DNA of 64,000 nucleotides from Paucibacter sp. TC2R-5 (GTDB lineage: Bacteria; Pseudomonadota; Gammaproteobacteria; Burkholderiales; Burkholderiaceae_C): the NCBI RefSeq assembly GCF_025717605.1, contig NZ_JAJIRQ010000005.1:1-64000 (forward strand), in the 5' to 3' direction. Below, one piece after another: positions 37,244-46,162 of this stretch (the stretch's first letter is position 1; each line of letters starts with the position of its first letter). Position numbers and translations under genes: made by a program. The notes under the pieces were generated by a model. That model saw nothing but the letters and a program-made list of their open reading frames with translations. It was not told the DNA's origin and made no database searches.

Positions 37244-39274
37244 ATGAAGTCCCCCATTCTTGCTCTTGCCATCTTGTCGTCGCTGCTGGTGGGTGGAGCG
37301 CAAAGCCTGCCCTCCGCGCTCGCGGCGAGCAGCGAGGCTGCGCCGGTCAAACTGGACAATGCCCGTGTCATCGTGCGCTTCAAGGCCGCTGCGCCCAGCG
37401 TGCGCGCCAAGATCATGTCGGCCAAGGAAGGCCGAATTTCGGCCCAAGACATTGCGCAAACCCGCGCCACCGCTTTAGGCATGCGCACCGGCGTCAACAA
37501 GGGCGTGGTGCGCCTGGGAGCCCATCGCAGCCTGGATGAGCGCACCCATGTGTTCACGGCCAAGGGCATAGACTCGGCCACCTTGGCCAAGCGCTTGGCG
37601 CAAGACAGCGAGGTCGAGATGGTGGTCGTTGATCAGCGCCGGCGGCACAGCGCGGTGGCGCCCAATGATCCGCTCTACGCCGGCTTTGGCGGCGTCGCGC
37701 CGACGGCAGGCAATGGCTCGGCCAATGGTCAGTGGTACTTGAAGGCGCCCAGCAGCGTGCCCGGTGAGGCGGTCTCCAGCATCAACGCTCCGGCCGCCTG
37801 GAACATCACGACCGGCAACAACTCCGTCGTGGTGGCTGTCCTGGATACCGGCGTGCGCAAGGATCACCCCGACTTGGCCGGCCAGTTCGTGGGCGGCTAC
37901 GACATGATCAACAACGCGGCGACCGCAGGCGACGGCGACGCGGTGCGCGACAGCGACGCCTCCGACCCCGGCGACTATGTGACCCAGGCCGACATCAACA
38001 GCGGTGCGCTCGGTGCGGGCTGTGATGCCACCGACATCGGTAACAGCAGCTGGCATGGCACAAGAGTGGCCGGCTTGATCGCAGCGACCAGCAATAACGG
38101 CCTGGGCATCGCCGGCGTGGCCTGGGGTGTCAAGCTCTTGCCCGTGCGCGTGCTGGGTAAATGCGGCGGCTATGACTCCGACATCATGGCCGGGATGAAA
38201 TGGGCGGCCGGCATCGCGGTGTCAGGCTTGCCGACCAATCCGAACCCGGCCAAGGTCTTGAACCTGAGTCTGGGTGGCACGGGCAGCTGTGACACGAGCG
38301 GCACCGGAGGTCTGTACCGCGACACCATCAACCAAGTCATCGCCGCCGGCGCCACCATCGTCGTAGCGGCCGGCAACAGCGCGGGCTTGGCGGTTGGCTT
38401 GCCCGGCAATTGCCCGGGCGTGATTGCCGTCACCGGCCTGCGCCATGTCGGCAGCAAGGTCGGTTTTTCCAGCCTTGGGCCCGAGGTGTCCATTGCTGCG
38501 CCGGGCGGCAACTGCGTCAACCTGACCGGTGCTTGCTTGTTCCCCATGCTCAGCACCACCAATAGCGGCGCTACGAGCCCCGTTGCGGCCGACGCGGCCT
38601 ATACGAACAACTCGGCCTCGGTAGGCACCAGTTTCTCGGCGCCGATTGTGTCCGGCACGGTGGCTTTGATGCTGTCGGCCAAGCCCGCGTTGAAGGCAAA
38701 CGAGGTTCTGTCGATTTTGCAAAAGACAGCCCGCCCCTTTGTCGCCACCGGCGCCACGGCAGGAACCGCGCAATGTGCCGCGCCGACCTCATCCGAGCAG
38801 TTAGAGTGTTACTGCACCACCAGCACCTGTGGCGCCGGCATGCTGGATGCAGCGTCCGCGCTGGCCGCAGCTTCGGCCTTCAAGTCGGCCCAAACCATCA
38901 GCTTCAGCGCGCCGGCCGACCAGGTGCTGGGCGGTGGCGCTGTTGCCTTGGTGGGCAGTGCCAGCTCGGGCCTGGCGCTGGCCTTCGCCTCGGGCACGCC
39001 GGCGACCTGCACGGTCAGCGGCAGCACGGTGAGCTTGGTGGCGGTAGGCACCTGCACGGTGACGGCCACTCAGGCGGGTGACAGCAGTTATGAAGCGGCT
39101 GCACCGGTCTCACGCAGCTTTGCGATCGCGGCGGCCCCGGTGCCGGTGGCCGAAAGTGGTGGCGGCGGCGGTGGCGGGGCTTTCAGCGGCCTGTGGGTCG
39201 CGCTGCTGGGCTTCTCGACCTGGCTTTTGCGCCGTCCGAGCGCTGCGAATTCAAGGCGAACTGGCGGCGCCTGA
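37244..39274 (+). CDS. Secreted subtilisin-like (S8) protease with GlyGly-CTERM tail
   Basis: This 676-residue exported protease has a signal peptide, an inhibitor-like prodomain (to about 130) and an S8 catalytic domain with D201 (VLDTGVRKDHPDL), H271 (SWHGTRVAG) and S463 (GTSFSAP). An Ig-like domain containing GTCTVTATQAGDSSYEA follows. The C-terminus is a run of seven glycines, a hydrophobic helix (LWVALLGFSTWLL) and arginines, which is the GlyGly-CTERM pattern cleaved by rhombosortase. The enzyme is therefore probably exported, possibly via type II secretion, after tail processing. The last 24 bases overlap the convergent SPOR-like gene. Confidence 0.93.
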   Translation: MKSPILALAILSSLLVGGAQSLPSALAASSEAAPVKLDNARVIVRFKAAAPSVRAKIMSAKEGRISAQDIAQTRATALGMRTGVNKGVVRLGAHRSLDERTHVFTAKGIDSATLAKRLAQDSEVEMVVVDQRRRHSAVAPNDPLYAGFGGVAPTAGNGSANGQWYLKAPSSVPGEAVSSINAPAAWNITTGNNSVVVAVLDTGVRKDHPDLAGQFVGGYDMINNAATAGDGDAVRDSDASDPGDYVTQADINSGALGAGCDATDIGNSSWHGTRVAGLIAATSNNGLGIAGVAWGVKLLPVRVLGKCGGYDSDIMAGMKWAAGIAVSGLPTNPNPAKVLNLSLGGTGSCDTSGTGGLYRDTINQVIAAGATIVVAAGNSAGLAVGLPGNCPGVIAVTGLRHVGSKVGFSSLGPEVSIAAPGGNCVNLTGACLFPMLSTTNSGATSPVAADAAYTNNSASVGTSFSAPIVSGTVALMLSAKPALKANEVLSILQKTARPFVATGATAGTAQCAAPTSSEQLECYCTTSTCGAGMLDAASALAAASAFKSAQTISFSAPADQVLGGGAVALVGSASSGLALAFASGTPATCTVSGSTVSLVAVGTCTVTATQAGDSSYEAAAPVSRSFAIAAAPVPVAESGGGGGGGAFSGLWVALLGFSTWLLRRPSAANSRRTGGA

Positions 39275-39976
39275 GGCGGGCGCCGAAGCCGCAGCCGCAG
39301 CTGATGCAGCGCTTGCCGCGGTAGGCGCCGAACAAGCCCTGAAGCCCCCATGCAAGGCGGGCTCCTTAGCCAGGCCCAGCAGCTTGGCGGCCTGGCTGCT
39401 GTCAGCCTTGGGGACGATCAGCTTGTGGCGCTGCTGCGGTGCTTGCAGCTGCATCACCCGCAGGCCCTTCAACTGCCGCTGCGTCAAAGCATCGAGCGCG
39501 GCAAGAGCTGCCTTGTCGCTGGCGTGGCGGCTCAGCACCATGGTGGGCAGCTCTTCGGGCGGGCCACTCAGGTATTCAAAGCCGATTTTCATCTTCTTAT
39601 AGGTTTCTTCCTTGCGAGCCTGGAAGTCCTTGGAGGGCAGGCGAATCGTCGCCAGCGCCCACACACCAGGCAGCTCGCTGGTCTGCGCCTGCCAGTCGCT
39701 GGCCGTCAAGCCGGCGCGCTGCAACACGGCCTGCGCCTCGGCCAGCGCGGCGTCGCCATTCAAGGGCCCTAACTCCAGGCAGCTGCGGGTCTGTAGCGCG
39801 GCTGCGGCCTGCGGGCTGAGCAGCGTGATGAGCTCGGGGTGCACCTGGGCGGAGATACGCTGAGGCTCACGGTCGCCGCTTGCCTTGATGCCTGTTGCGC
39901 CGTCCAGCCAGCCCCGGGTCCAGGCGAAAAACAGTCCGTTCAACACGATCAAGAGCAGGACCAGGGCGCGCAGCAT
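39251..39976 (-). CDS. Membrane-anchored SPOR-like protein
   Basis: This 241-residue protein has an N-terminal transmembrane helix (residues 4-17 region) and a periplasmic part resembling SPOR domains, which bind denuded peptidoglycan glycans: the segment SCLELGPLNGDAALAEAQAVL followed by VWALATIRLPS shows the beta-alpha-beta pattern. The C-terminus is a low-complexity Ala/Ser tail. It starts 5 bases after the birA stop, so the two are probably co-transcribed. Its 3' end overlaps the convergent protease gene by 24 bases. Confidence 0.75.
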   Translation of the reverse strand: MLRALVLLLIVLNGLFFAWTRGWLDGATGIKASGDREPQRISAQVHPELITLLSPQAAAALQTRSCLELGPLNGDAALAEAQAVLQRAGLTASDWQAQTSELPGVWALATIRLPSKDFQARKEETYKKMKIGFEYLSGPPEELPTMVLSRHASDKAALAALDALTQRQLKGLRVMQLQAPQQRHKLIVPKADSSQAAKLLGLAKEPALHGGFRACSAPTAASAASAAAAASAPASGAASSP

Positions 39977-39981
39977 CAGGG

Positions 39982-40917
39982 TCAGCCTTGTTGCTGCGGC
40001 GTTGCACAGTCGTGCGTGCCTGCGCTCAGGCGCACGCTGACTTCGCCGCCATTGATCGCTACGACGCCTTGGTGGGTCTGCAGCAGCAATTCGCCCTGCG
40101 CGCCGACGCCACGTGAGATGCCCTCGACCGCGCCTGCTGTCACGCATTGGCCCAGGGTCAGGTCGCGCTTGGCATAGCGCTCGGCCCAGCCCGCAAAGCC
40201 GTTTTGCTCAAAATCTTGCAGGCATTGCACCAGCGCCGGGGCGATCAAGGCCAGTGCAGCGGGGGCGGTGCAGCCCGGCTGCAGCTCATCCAACGCGGCA
40301 AAACCGGTGTTGAACTGCAGGCTGGGGGAGTCCTCGCTGTCCTTACCGGCGTTCAATTCCTTGATATTCAATCCCACGCCTATCACCGCCATGCGGCCTT
40401 CGCCGGCCGTCACGGTCTCGATCAAGATGCCGCCGAGCTTGCGGCCGTCGAGCCAGATATCGTTGGGCCATTTCAGGGTCAGGCGCGGGGCTGTGCTGCT
40501 GGCTTGGCTGGGCTCCAGCGCCTCGGCAATCGCGCAGCCCACGGCCAGCGACAAGCCCGACCAATCGGCGGGTGCGAGGTTCAAGGCCAGTGAAAACGTC
40601 AGCGAGCTGCCCGGCGCCGATAGCCAAGCCCGGCCCAAGCGCCCACGGCCATGGGTCTGATGCTCGGCCACCAGCAAGCAGGGCTGCATATCGTGGGCCC
40701 GCCGGCCATAGGGCTGGGGCTCGCCGCTGCGGGCTTCGCTCTTGATGCGGTCCAGCAGCGCGCTATTGGTTGATTCGGCACGCGCCAGCACCTCAATGCT
40801 GATGCCGGGCAATAGCGGCAGCAGGGCCTCGTAAAGACTCTCTGCATTCCAGTTTTGATAAGCGGGTGTCACGGCGGCATAACTCAACGTTTCGGCGCCA
40901 GCATGGTGCCACGGCAT
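39982..40917 (-). CDS. birA: Biotin-[acetyl-CoA-carboxylase] ligase (no DNA-binding domain)
   Basis: This is a class I biotin protein ligase of about 300 residues, attaching biotin to the carboxyl-carrier protein. The biotinyl-AMP site is seen in HGRGRLGRAW, and KWPNDIWLDGRKLGGILIE follows. There is no helix-turn-helix domain, so it would not repress biotin genes as E. coli BirA does. The annotated ATG overlaps the end of the SET gene by 34 bases. The first residues look unlike the family and a later start is possible. Confidence 0.93.
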   Translation of the reverse strand: MPWHHAGAETLSYAAVTPAYQNWNAESLYEALLPLLPGISIEVLARAESTNSALLDRIKSEARSGEPQPYGRRAHDMQPCLLVAEHQTHGRGRLGRAWLSAPGSSLTFSLALNLAPADWSGLSLAVGCAIAEALEPSQASSTAPRLTLKWPNDIWLDGRKLGGILIETVTAGEGRMAVIGVGLNIKELNAGKDSEDSPSLQFNTGFAALDELQPGCTAPAALALIAPALVQCLQDFEQNGFAGWAERYAKRDLTLGQCVTAGAVEGISRGVGAQGELLLQTHQGVVAINGGEVSVRLSAGTHDCATPQQQG

Positions 40918-41402
40918 TCGGGGCTGCCACAGTAGCAGGCGAATTCTTTTTTCAGCTTGGCCGTGTAGCGCTCGTCAATCGTCAGGCCGTAGTCATAGAA
41001 CAATTCTTCGCCGGGGCAGATGTCGCGCAGCGCCGTGATGAACACCCGGCCGTCTTCCTCATCGGCTTCGCAGTTAGGGTCGCAGGCGTGGTTGATCCAG
41101 CGCGAGCTGTTGCCGCCATGCAGCGCGTCGATGACGCGGCCGTCTTCGATGTGGAAGTAAAAAGTATGGTTGGGCTGGGCCGGGTCATGGGGGTGGCGGT
41201 CCATCGCTTCGTCCCAAGAAATACGCTCGCCGGTGTATTCAATCAGCCGCTCGCCGGCATTGAGGTGAACGAGCGCATAGACTCCGCGCCCATGGACGCC
41301 GGAATTTCGTACCTGAATGCGTCGGCCTGCTGGTTTGGCCGCTTTGTCGGTTTTGGCCGCTGGCGCCGGCTTGACAGTTTTTTTCGCTGTTGACGAGCTC
41401 AT
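40884..41402 (-). CDS. SET-domain protein-lysine methyltransferase
   Basis: This 172-residue protein is a compact SET methyltransferase. It has a basic Lys/Ala-rich N-terminus, the SET-N motif HGRGVYA, the pseudoknot residues NHACDPNCEA and ELFYDYG, and a post-SET zinc cluster CYCGSPEC. All core SAM- and lysine-binding elements are present, so it should be active. Such proteins are close to eukaryotic histone methyltransferases and occur in some bacteria with unknown targets. It is divergent from topB, whose product carries a histone-like tail. birA overlaps its end by 34 bases. Confidence 0.9.
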   Translation of the reverse strand: MSSSTAKKTVKPAPAAKTDKAAKPAGRRIQVRNSGVHGRGVYALVHLNAGERLIEYTGERISWDEAMDRHPHDPAQPNHTFYFHIEDGRVIDALHGGNSSRWINHACDPNCEADEEDGRVFITALRDICPGEELFYDYGLTIDERYTAKLKKEFACYCGSPECRGTMLAPKR

Positions 41403-41430
41403 CGGCTTTTTAGGTACATTGAATTCATGG

Positions 41431-41473
41431 GTGTGCGCGCGTGTGGGTGCGTGCGTGCGTGTGTATGTGCGCG
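41431..41473. repeat. Alternating GT/GC tract, possible Z-DNA region
   Basis: The 43 bases run almost purely as alternating purine-pyrimidine steps, broken only by a GGG at 41445-41447: 15 bases of GTGTGCGCGCGTGTG, then 27 bases of GTGC/GTGT repeats. Such tracts can adopt left-handed DNA under negative supercoiling. The tract lies in the divergent promoter region between the SET methyltransferase gene (start 41402) and topB (start 41548). Confidence 0.8.
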
Positions 41474-41547
41474 AGGCCGGATTGTAGGCAGGGTCTAGCT
41501 TGGTTTGCTGTGACCCCGATCATTGACGAAAAGAAAACATCATCATC

Positions 41548-44235
41548 ATGAGCAAGACCCTGATCATTGCCGAGAAGCCCTCCGTGGCTCAAGACATCGT
41601 CCGCGCGCTGACTCCCAGCGCCGGCAAGTTCGAAAAGTTTGATGAATATTTCGAGAGTGACCAATATGTGGTCAGCTCCGCCGTCGGCCATTTGGTCGAA
41701 ATCAAGGCGCCGGAGGAATTCGACGTTAAGCGCGGCAAATGGAGTTTTGCCAATCTGCCGGTGATACCGCCGCACTTCGATCTGAACCCGATCGACAAGG
41801 TCAAGGGCCGCCTGAACGCCCTGGTCAAGCTGATCCGCCGCAAGGACGTCACGCACTTGATCAACGCCTGTGACGCGGGCCGCGAGGGCGAGCTGATCTT
41901 CCGTCTGATCGTTCAATATGCCGGCACCGCCAAGGCGGCCATTGCCAAGCCGATCGAACGCCTGTGGTTGCAATCGATGACGCCGCAAGCGATTCGCGAT
42001 GGTTTTGAGAAGCTCAAGAGTGACGCGCAGATGCTGCCGCTGGCCGACGCTGCGCGTTGCCGCTCCGAGGCCGACTGGCTGGTCGGCATCAACGGCACGC
42101 GGGCGATGACGGCCTTCAACTCGCGTGACGGCGGCTTTTTCCTGACCACCGTGGGCCGGGTGCAGACGCCGACCCTGTCCATCGTGGTCGAGCGCGAAGA
42201 AAAAATCCGCAAGCATGTCTCGCGCGACTATTGGGAAGTGCGCGCCAATTTCGACGCCGTTGCCGGTCAGTACGAGGGCAAGTGGTTTGACCCGGCCTGG
42301 AAGAAGGACGAGGACCTTGAGCGCCGCGCTGACCGCGTCTGGAACCGCGCCGACGCCGACGCCATCGCGATGGCGGCACTCGGCCAGCCGGCCAGCGTAC
42401 GCGAGGAAAGCAAGCCCACGACCAGCAGTTGCGGCGGCCTCTATGACTTGACGACCTTGCAGCGCGAGGCCAATTCGCGCTTTGGCTTCTCGGCCAAGAC
42501 AACGTTGAGCCTGGCCCAGGCCTTGTACGAAAAGCACAAGGTCCTGACCTACCCACGGACCGATTCGCGCTATCTGCCCGAGGACTATTTGGCCGTGGCC
42601 AAGCAGACCGCCGAGATGATCGCCAACGAGGACATGCCCGGCCCGCTGCGCGAGTTGTCTGTGCATGCCCGCAAGGCGCTCAAAGAAGGCTATATCAAGC
42701 CGACCAAGAAGGTCTTCGACAACGCCAAGGTCTCGGATCACTTCGCCATCATCCCGACGCTGCAAGCGCCCAAGAGTCTCAGCGATATCGAGGCCAAGCT
42801 TTACGACATGGTGGTCAAGCGCTTCTTGGGCGTGTTTTTCCCGTCGGCCGAATTCCTGGTCACGACGCGGATTTCTACCGTCAAGGCAGCGGGTAAGGAG
42901 CTGAACTTCCAGACCAATGGCAAGGTGCTGGTCAAGCCGGGCTGGCTGGCTGTCTACGGCAAAGAGGTGCAAGAGGACGACGCCAACTTGGTCGCGGTGG
43001 CGCCCGGCGAAGTGGTGCGCACCGAGTCCGTCGATGTGAAGAGTTTGCAGACCAAACCGCCGGCCCGCTACACGGAAGCGACGCTGTTGTCGGCGATGGA
43101 AGGCGCGGGCAAGCTGATCGACGACGAGGAGCTGCGCGCCGCGATGACCGAGAAGGGCCTGGGCACGCCAGCCACTCGCGCGGCGACTATCGAAGGCTTG
43201 ATCATGGAGAAGTACATGCTGCGCGATGGCCGCGAGCTGGTGCCCACCGCCAAGTCCTTCCAGCTGATGACCTTGCTGCGCGGCCTTGATGTGCAAGAGT
43301 TGACCAAGCCCGAGCTGACCGGCAACTGGGAATTCCAGCTGGCCGAGATGGAAAAAGGCCGCTTGAACCGCGACACCTTCATGGCCGAGATCGCCGCGAT
43401 GACCGAGCGCGTGGTGCAAAAAGCCAAGGAATATGACCGCGACACCATCCCGGGTGATTACGCGACCTTGAAGGCACCCTGCCCGAAGTGTGGCGGCGTC
43501 GTCAAGGAGAACTATCGTCGCTACACCTGCATCGGTGCGGAAGGCGCTGCCGAAGGCTGCGGCTTCTCGATCGGCAAGATTCCGGGTGGCCGCAGCTTCG
43601 AGTTACATGAGGTCGAGAAGTTCTTGACTGATAAGAAGATCGGCCCGCTGGAGGGCTTCCGATCCAAGGCCGGTTGGCCTTTCACCGCCGAGCTGGCGCT
43701 GGTCTATGACGACGAGATCCACAACTGGAAGCTCGAATTCGACTTCGGCGAAGACGCCAAGAAGGCCGAGGGCGACGGCGAGCCGGTTGACTTCAGCGCG
43801 CAGACTTCGCTGGGCGCCTGCCCCAAGTGCCAGGGCCATGTCTTCGAGCATGGGTCCAACTATGTCTGCGAGCACGCGGTCGGTGCGGCGGTGACCTGCG
43901 ACTTCAAGAGCGGCAAGATCATCTTGCAGCAGCCGATTGAGGTGGCGCAGATGCAAAAGCTCTTGAGTGAGGGCAAGACCGCTTTGCTGGAGAACTTTGT
44001 CTCCAACAAGACGCGGCGCAAGTTCAAGGCCTTCCTGGCCTATGACAAAAAGGAAGGCAAGGTGATGTTCGAGTTTGAGCCGCGTGCGCTCAAGCCTGGC
44101 GCCAAGCCCTCGGCCAAACCTGCCGCCAAGACCGCCGCGCCAGCCAAGACGGTGGCCGCCAAGAAGGTTGCGGCCAAGAAGGCGCCGGCAAAGAAGGCCG
44201 CCGCGAAGAAAGTCGCCGTCAAGAAAGCTGCTTAG
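41548..44235 (+). CDS. topB: DNA topoisomerase III with histone-H1-like tail
   Basis: This 895-residue type IA topoisomerase decatenates and relaxes DNA. The TOPRIM region shows IIAEKPS and ACDAGREGE, and the catalytic tyrosine is Y335 in LTYPRTDSRYL. Two C-terminal Cys-rich zinc-like modules follow (CPKCGGVVKENY and CPKCQGHVFEHG). The last forty residues are Lys/Ala-rich with repeated AAKK units resembling histone H1 tails, a variation over E. coli TopB (about 650 residues). The ATG follows a CATCATCATC run. A sensor kinase gene follows after 47 bases. Confidence 0.96.
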   Translation: MSKTLIIAEKPSVAQDIVRALTPSAGKFEKFDEYFESDQYVVSSAVGHLVEIKAPEEFDVKRGKWSFANLPVIPPHFDLNPIDKVKGRLNALVKLIRRKDVTHLINACDAGREGELIFRLIVQYAGTAKAAIAKPIERLWLQSMTPQAIRDGFEKLKSDAQMLPLADAARCRSEADWLVGINGTRAMTAFNSRDGGFFLTTVGRVQTPTLSIVVEREEKIRKHVSRDYWEVRANFDAVAGQYEGKWFDPAWKKDEDLERRADRVWNRADADAIAMAALGQPASVREESKPTTSSCGGLYDLTTLQREANSRFGFSAKTTLSLAQALYEKHKVLTYPRTDSRYLPEDYLAVAKQTAEMIANEDMPGPLRELSVHARKALKEGYIKPTKKVFDNAKVSDHFAIIPTLQAPKSLSDIEAKLYDMVVKRFLGVFFPSAEFLVTTRISTVKAAGKELNFQTNGKVLVKPGWLAVYGKEVQEDDANLVAVAPGEVVRTESVDVKSLQTKPPARYTEATLLSAMEGAGKLIDDEELRAAMTEKGLGTPATRAATIEGLIMEKYMLRDGRELVPTAKSFQLMTLLRGLDVQELTKPELTGNWEFQLAEMEKGRLNRDTFMAEIAAMTERVVQKAKEYDRDTIPGDYATLKAPCPKCGGVVKENYRRYTCIGAEGAAEGCGFSIGKIPGGRSFELHEVEKFLTDKKIGPLEGFRSKAGWPFTAELALVYDDEIHNWKLEFDFGEDAKKAEGDGEPVDFSAQTSLGACPKCQGHVFEHGSNYVCEHAVGAAVTCDFKSGKIILQQPIEVAQMQKLLSEGKTALLENFVSNKTRRKFKAFLAYDKKEGKVMFEFEPRALKPGAKPSAKPAAKTAAPAKTVAAKKVAAKKAPAKKAAAKKVAVKKAA

Positions 44236-44282
44236 ATAGATAGGCAGGCCGACAGACAAGCTGAACGCTGAGGAGCTGGAGC

Positions 44283-46139
44283 ATGGGACGTAGCCCGGTA
44301 AGCATTGGAATTCAGACCCGCTTGATTGCCGGCATCGGCCTGGTGGCGAGCATTCTGGTGCTGGCGCTGGGTTGGTACTGGACGGTGGCCGAAGAGCGTG
44401 AGTTGTCGCTGGCGCTGATGCAGCGCGAGCAGCGTATGGCCGATCTGGTGGCGCGCAGTTTTGCCGCGCCGATCTGGAATCTGGACGGCACTGCGATCGA
44501 GAACCTGCTCGATGCGGTGATGGCCGACCCGGAGGTGCATGCGGTCGAGATGATCAGTTTGGGCGTCAACGCCGCGCCGCTGCGGCGCGAACGCAATCGG
44601 CCGGCCGTGCTGCCGCTGCGCCGCGAGTTTCCGGTGATGTATCAAAGCAGCCCGCATGCCGAGCCCACGCTGGTGGCCCAGGCGGTGCTGATCTCCACGA
44701 GTGAGCTGGTGCAGGCCCAGGTCATGCATACGCGGCGTTTTGTCGCCGGGCTGCTCGCTGCAACCCTGGCAGCGGTGATTGCGACCAGCTATTTGCTGAT
44801 CAATCGCCTGGTGACGCGCCCGGTCAAGCGCCTAGGCGCGATGGCGCAGCGGGTGGCGGCGGGCGAGTTGGGGGCCAGCACCGAGGTTGAACACAGCGAC
44901 GAGATCGGCGTGCTGACCCAGCAGTTCAACTCGATGAGCGAGCGCCTGCTGAGTTCATCGGTGGGCTTGCGCCAAAGCGAGGAGCGCTACCGCAGCCTGT
45001 TCGAGAACGCCACGGAGGGTATTTTTCAGGCCGACTCGAAAGGTCGTTTGCTGAGCCTGAACCGGGCGCTGGCCAAGATGCTGGGCTATGCCTCGCCACA
45101 AGATGCGCTCAAGTCGGGCCGCCGCCTGCGTGCCTTGGTGCAGGTGGAGGCCCTGGAGTACAAGCGCATTGCCCGAGCGCTGACCCGTTACCGCTTGCTT
45201 CAGCAGGTGCCCTTGTTGATCGCCAACCGTGAAGGCATGCAGCTCTGGGTTGAGCTCAGCGCGCATGTGGTGGCCTCGGCCGACGGCAGCGGCACCCGCA
45301 TCGAGGGCATGGTCAGCGACATCAGTCAGCGCCGCCTGGCCGAGCAAGAGCTGACCCATCACCGTGACCATCTGGAAGAGCTGGTGACCGAGCGCACGCT
45401 TGAGCTGAGCCAGGCCAAGCATCGCGCCGAGGCCGCCAGCCAGGCCAAGAGCCGCTTTTTGGCCACCATGAGCCATGAGTTCCGCACGCCCTTGAACGCG
45501 ATCCTGGGCTTTACCCAATTGCTGCAGATGGACGACAGCCTGAGCGCTGCGCAGCAGAGCAAGATCGCACAGGTGCGCGAGTCGGGCGAGCATTTGCTCA
45601 ATCTGATCACGGACGTGCTCGACACGGCCAGCATCGAAGCCGGCAAGGTGCGGCTGCAGCCCAGCTCGGTTGACCTGCGCGCGCTCTTGGACATGGTGTG
45701 TGACAACGTGCGCCTGCGCATCGAGCAAAAGCATCTGCTGTTCAATATCGACCTGGGCCTGCAACTGCCCTCCAGAGTGATGGTGGACGGCCAGCGCCTG
45801 CGCCAGGTCTTGCTGAATCTGCTCTCGAATGCTCTGAAGTTCACCGACTCCGGCTCGGTCGGCCTCAGCGTGCGCCTGCTCAGCCTGCAAGAGGGTGTGG
45901 CGCGCTTGAACTTCGAGGTCCGCGATACCGGCATCGGCATTGCTGAGCATCAGCTCGGGCGCTTGTTCCAGCCTTTCGAGCAGGTGGTGGACGACGCACG
46001 CTGCCTGGGCGGCACCGGGCTGGGCCTGTCGATCAGCCAGCAGCTGATGCGCGAGATGGGCAGCGAAATCCATGTGCACAGCGAGTTTGGCGCGGGCAGC
46101 CGCTTTTCTTTCGAGCTCAGCCTGCACACGGTCTCGTGA
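44283..46139 (+). CDS. Membrane sensor histidine kinase with HAMP and PAS domains
   Basis: This 618-residue kinase has two transmembrane helices (about 11-31 and 150-172) flanking a small periplasmic domain, then HAMP (about 175-225), a PAS domain (about 230-350), HisKA with H398 in SHEFRTP, and a HATPase domain with N, G1 (DTGIGI) and G2 (GTGLGLS) boxes. No response regulator gene is adjacent. The ATG has GGAG upstream. It begins 47 bases after topB and ends 23 bases before the AEC transporter. Confidence 0.93.
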   Translation: MGRSPVSIGIQTRLIAGIGLVASILVLALGWYWTVAEERELSLALMQREQRMADLVARSFAAPIWNLDGTAIENLLDAVMADPEVHAVEMISLGVNAAPLRRERNRPAVLPLRREFPVMYQSSPHAEPTLVAQAVLISTSELVQAQVMHTRRFVAGLLAATLAAVIATSYLLINRLVTRPVKRLGAMAQRVAAGELGASTEVEHSDEIGVLTQQFNSMSERLLSSSVGLRQSEERYRSLFENATEGIFQADSKGRLLSLNRALAKMLGYASPQDALKSGRRLRALVQVEALEYKRIARALTRYRLLQQVPLLIANREGMQLWVELSAHVVASADGSGTRIEGMVSDISQRRLAEQELTHHRDHLEELVTERTLELSQAKHRAEAASQAKSRFLATMSHEFRTPLNAILGFTQLLQMDDSLSAAQQSKIAQVRESGEHLLNLITDVLDTASIEAGKVRLQPSSVDLRALLDMVCDNVRLRIEQKHLLFNIDLGLQLPSRVMVDGQRLRQVLLNLLSNALKFTDSGSVGLSVRLLSLQEGVARLNFEVRDTGIGIAEHQLGRLFQPFEQVVDDARCLGGTGLGLSISQQLMREMGSEIHVHSEFGAGSRFSFELSLHTVS

Positions 46140-46162
46140 ATGAGTGACGAGCGCGCTCAGGC

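Noticed and set aside
41425-43419. 664-codon minus-strand open frame opposite topB
   Set aside because: It is a shadow of a full topB gene and includes a His-Thr-Ala-rich end from the GT/GC tract; no family is recognised.
44100-44235. Lys/Ala codon repeats at the end of topB as a CRISPR or tandem DNA repeat
   Set aside because: The repeated units are irregular in DNA sequence and code for a tail in frame; there are no spacers.
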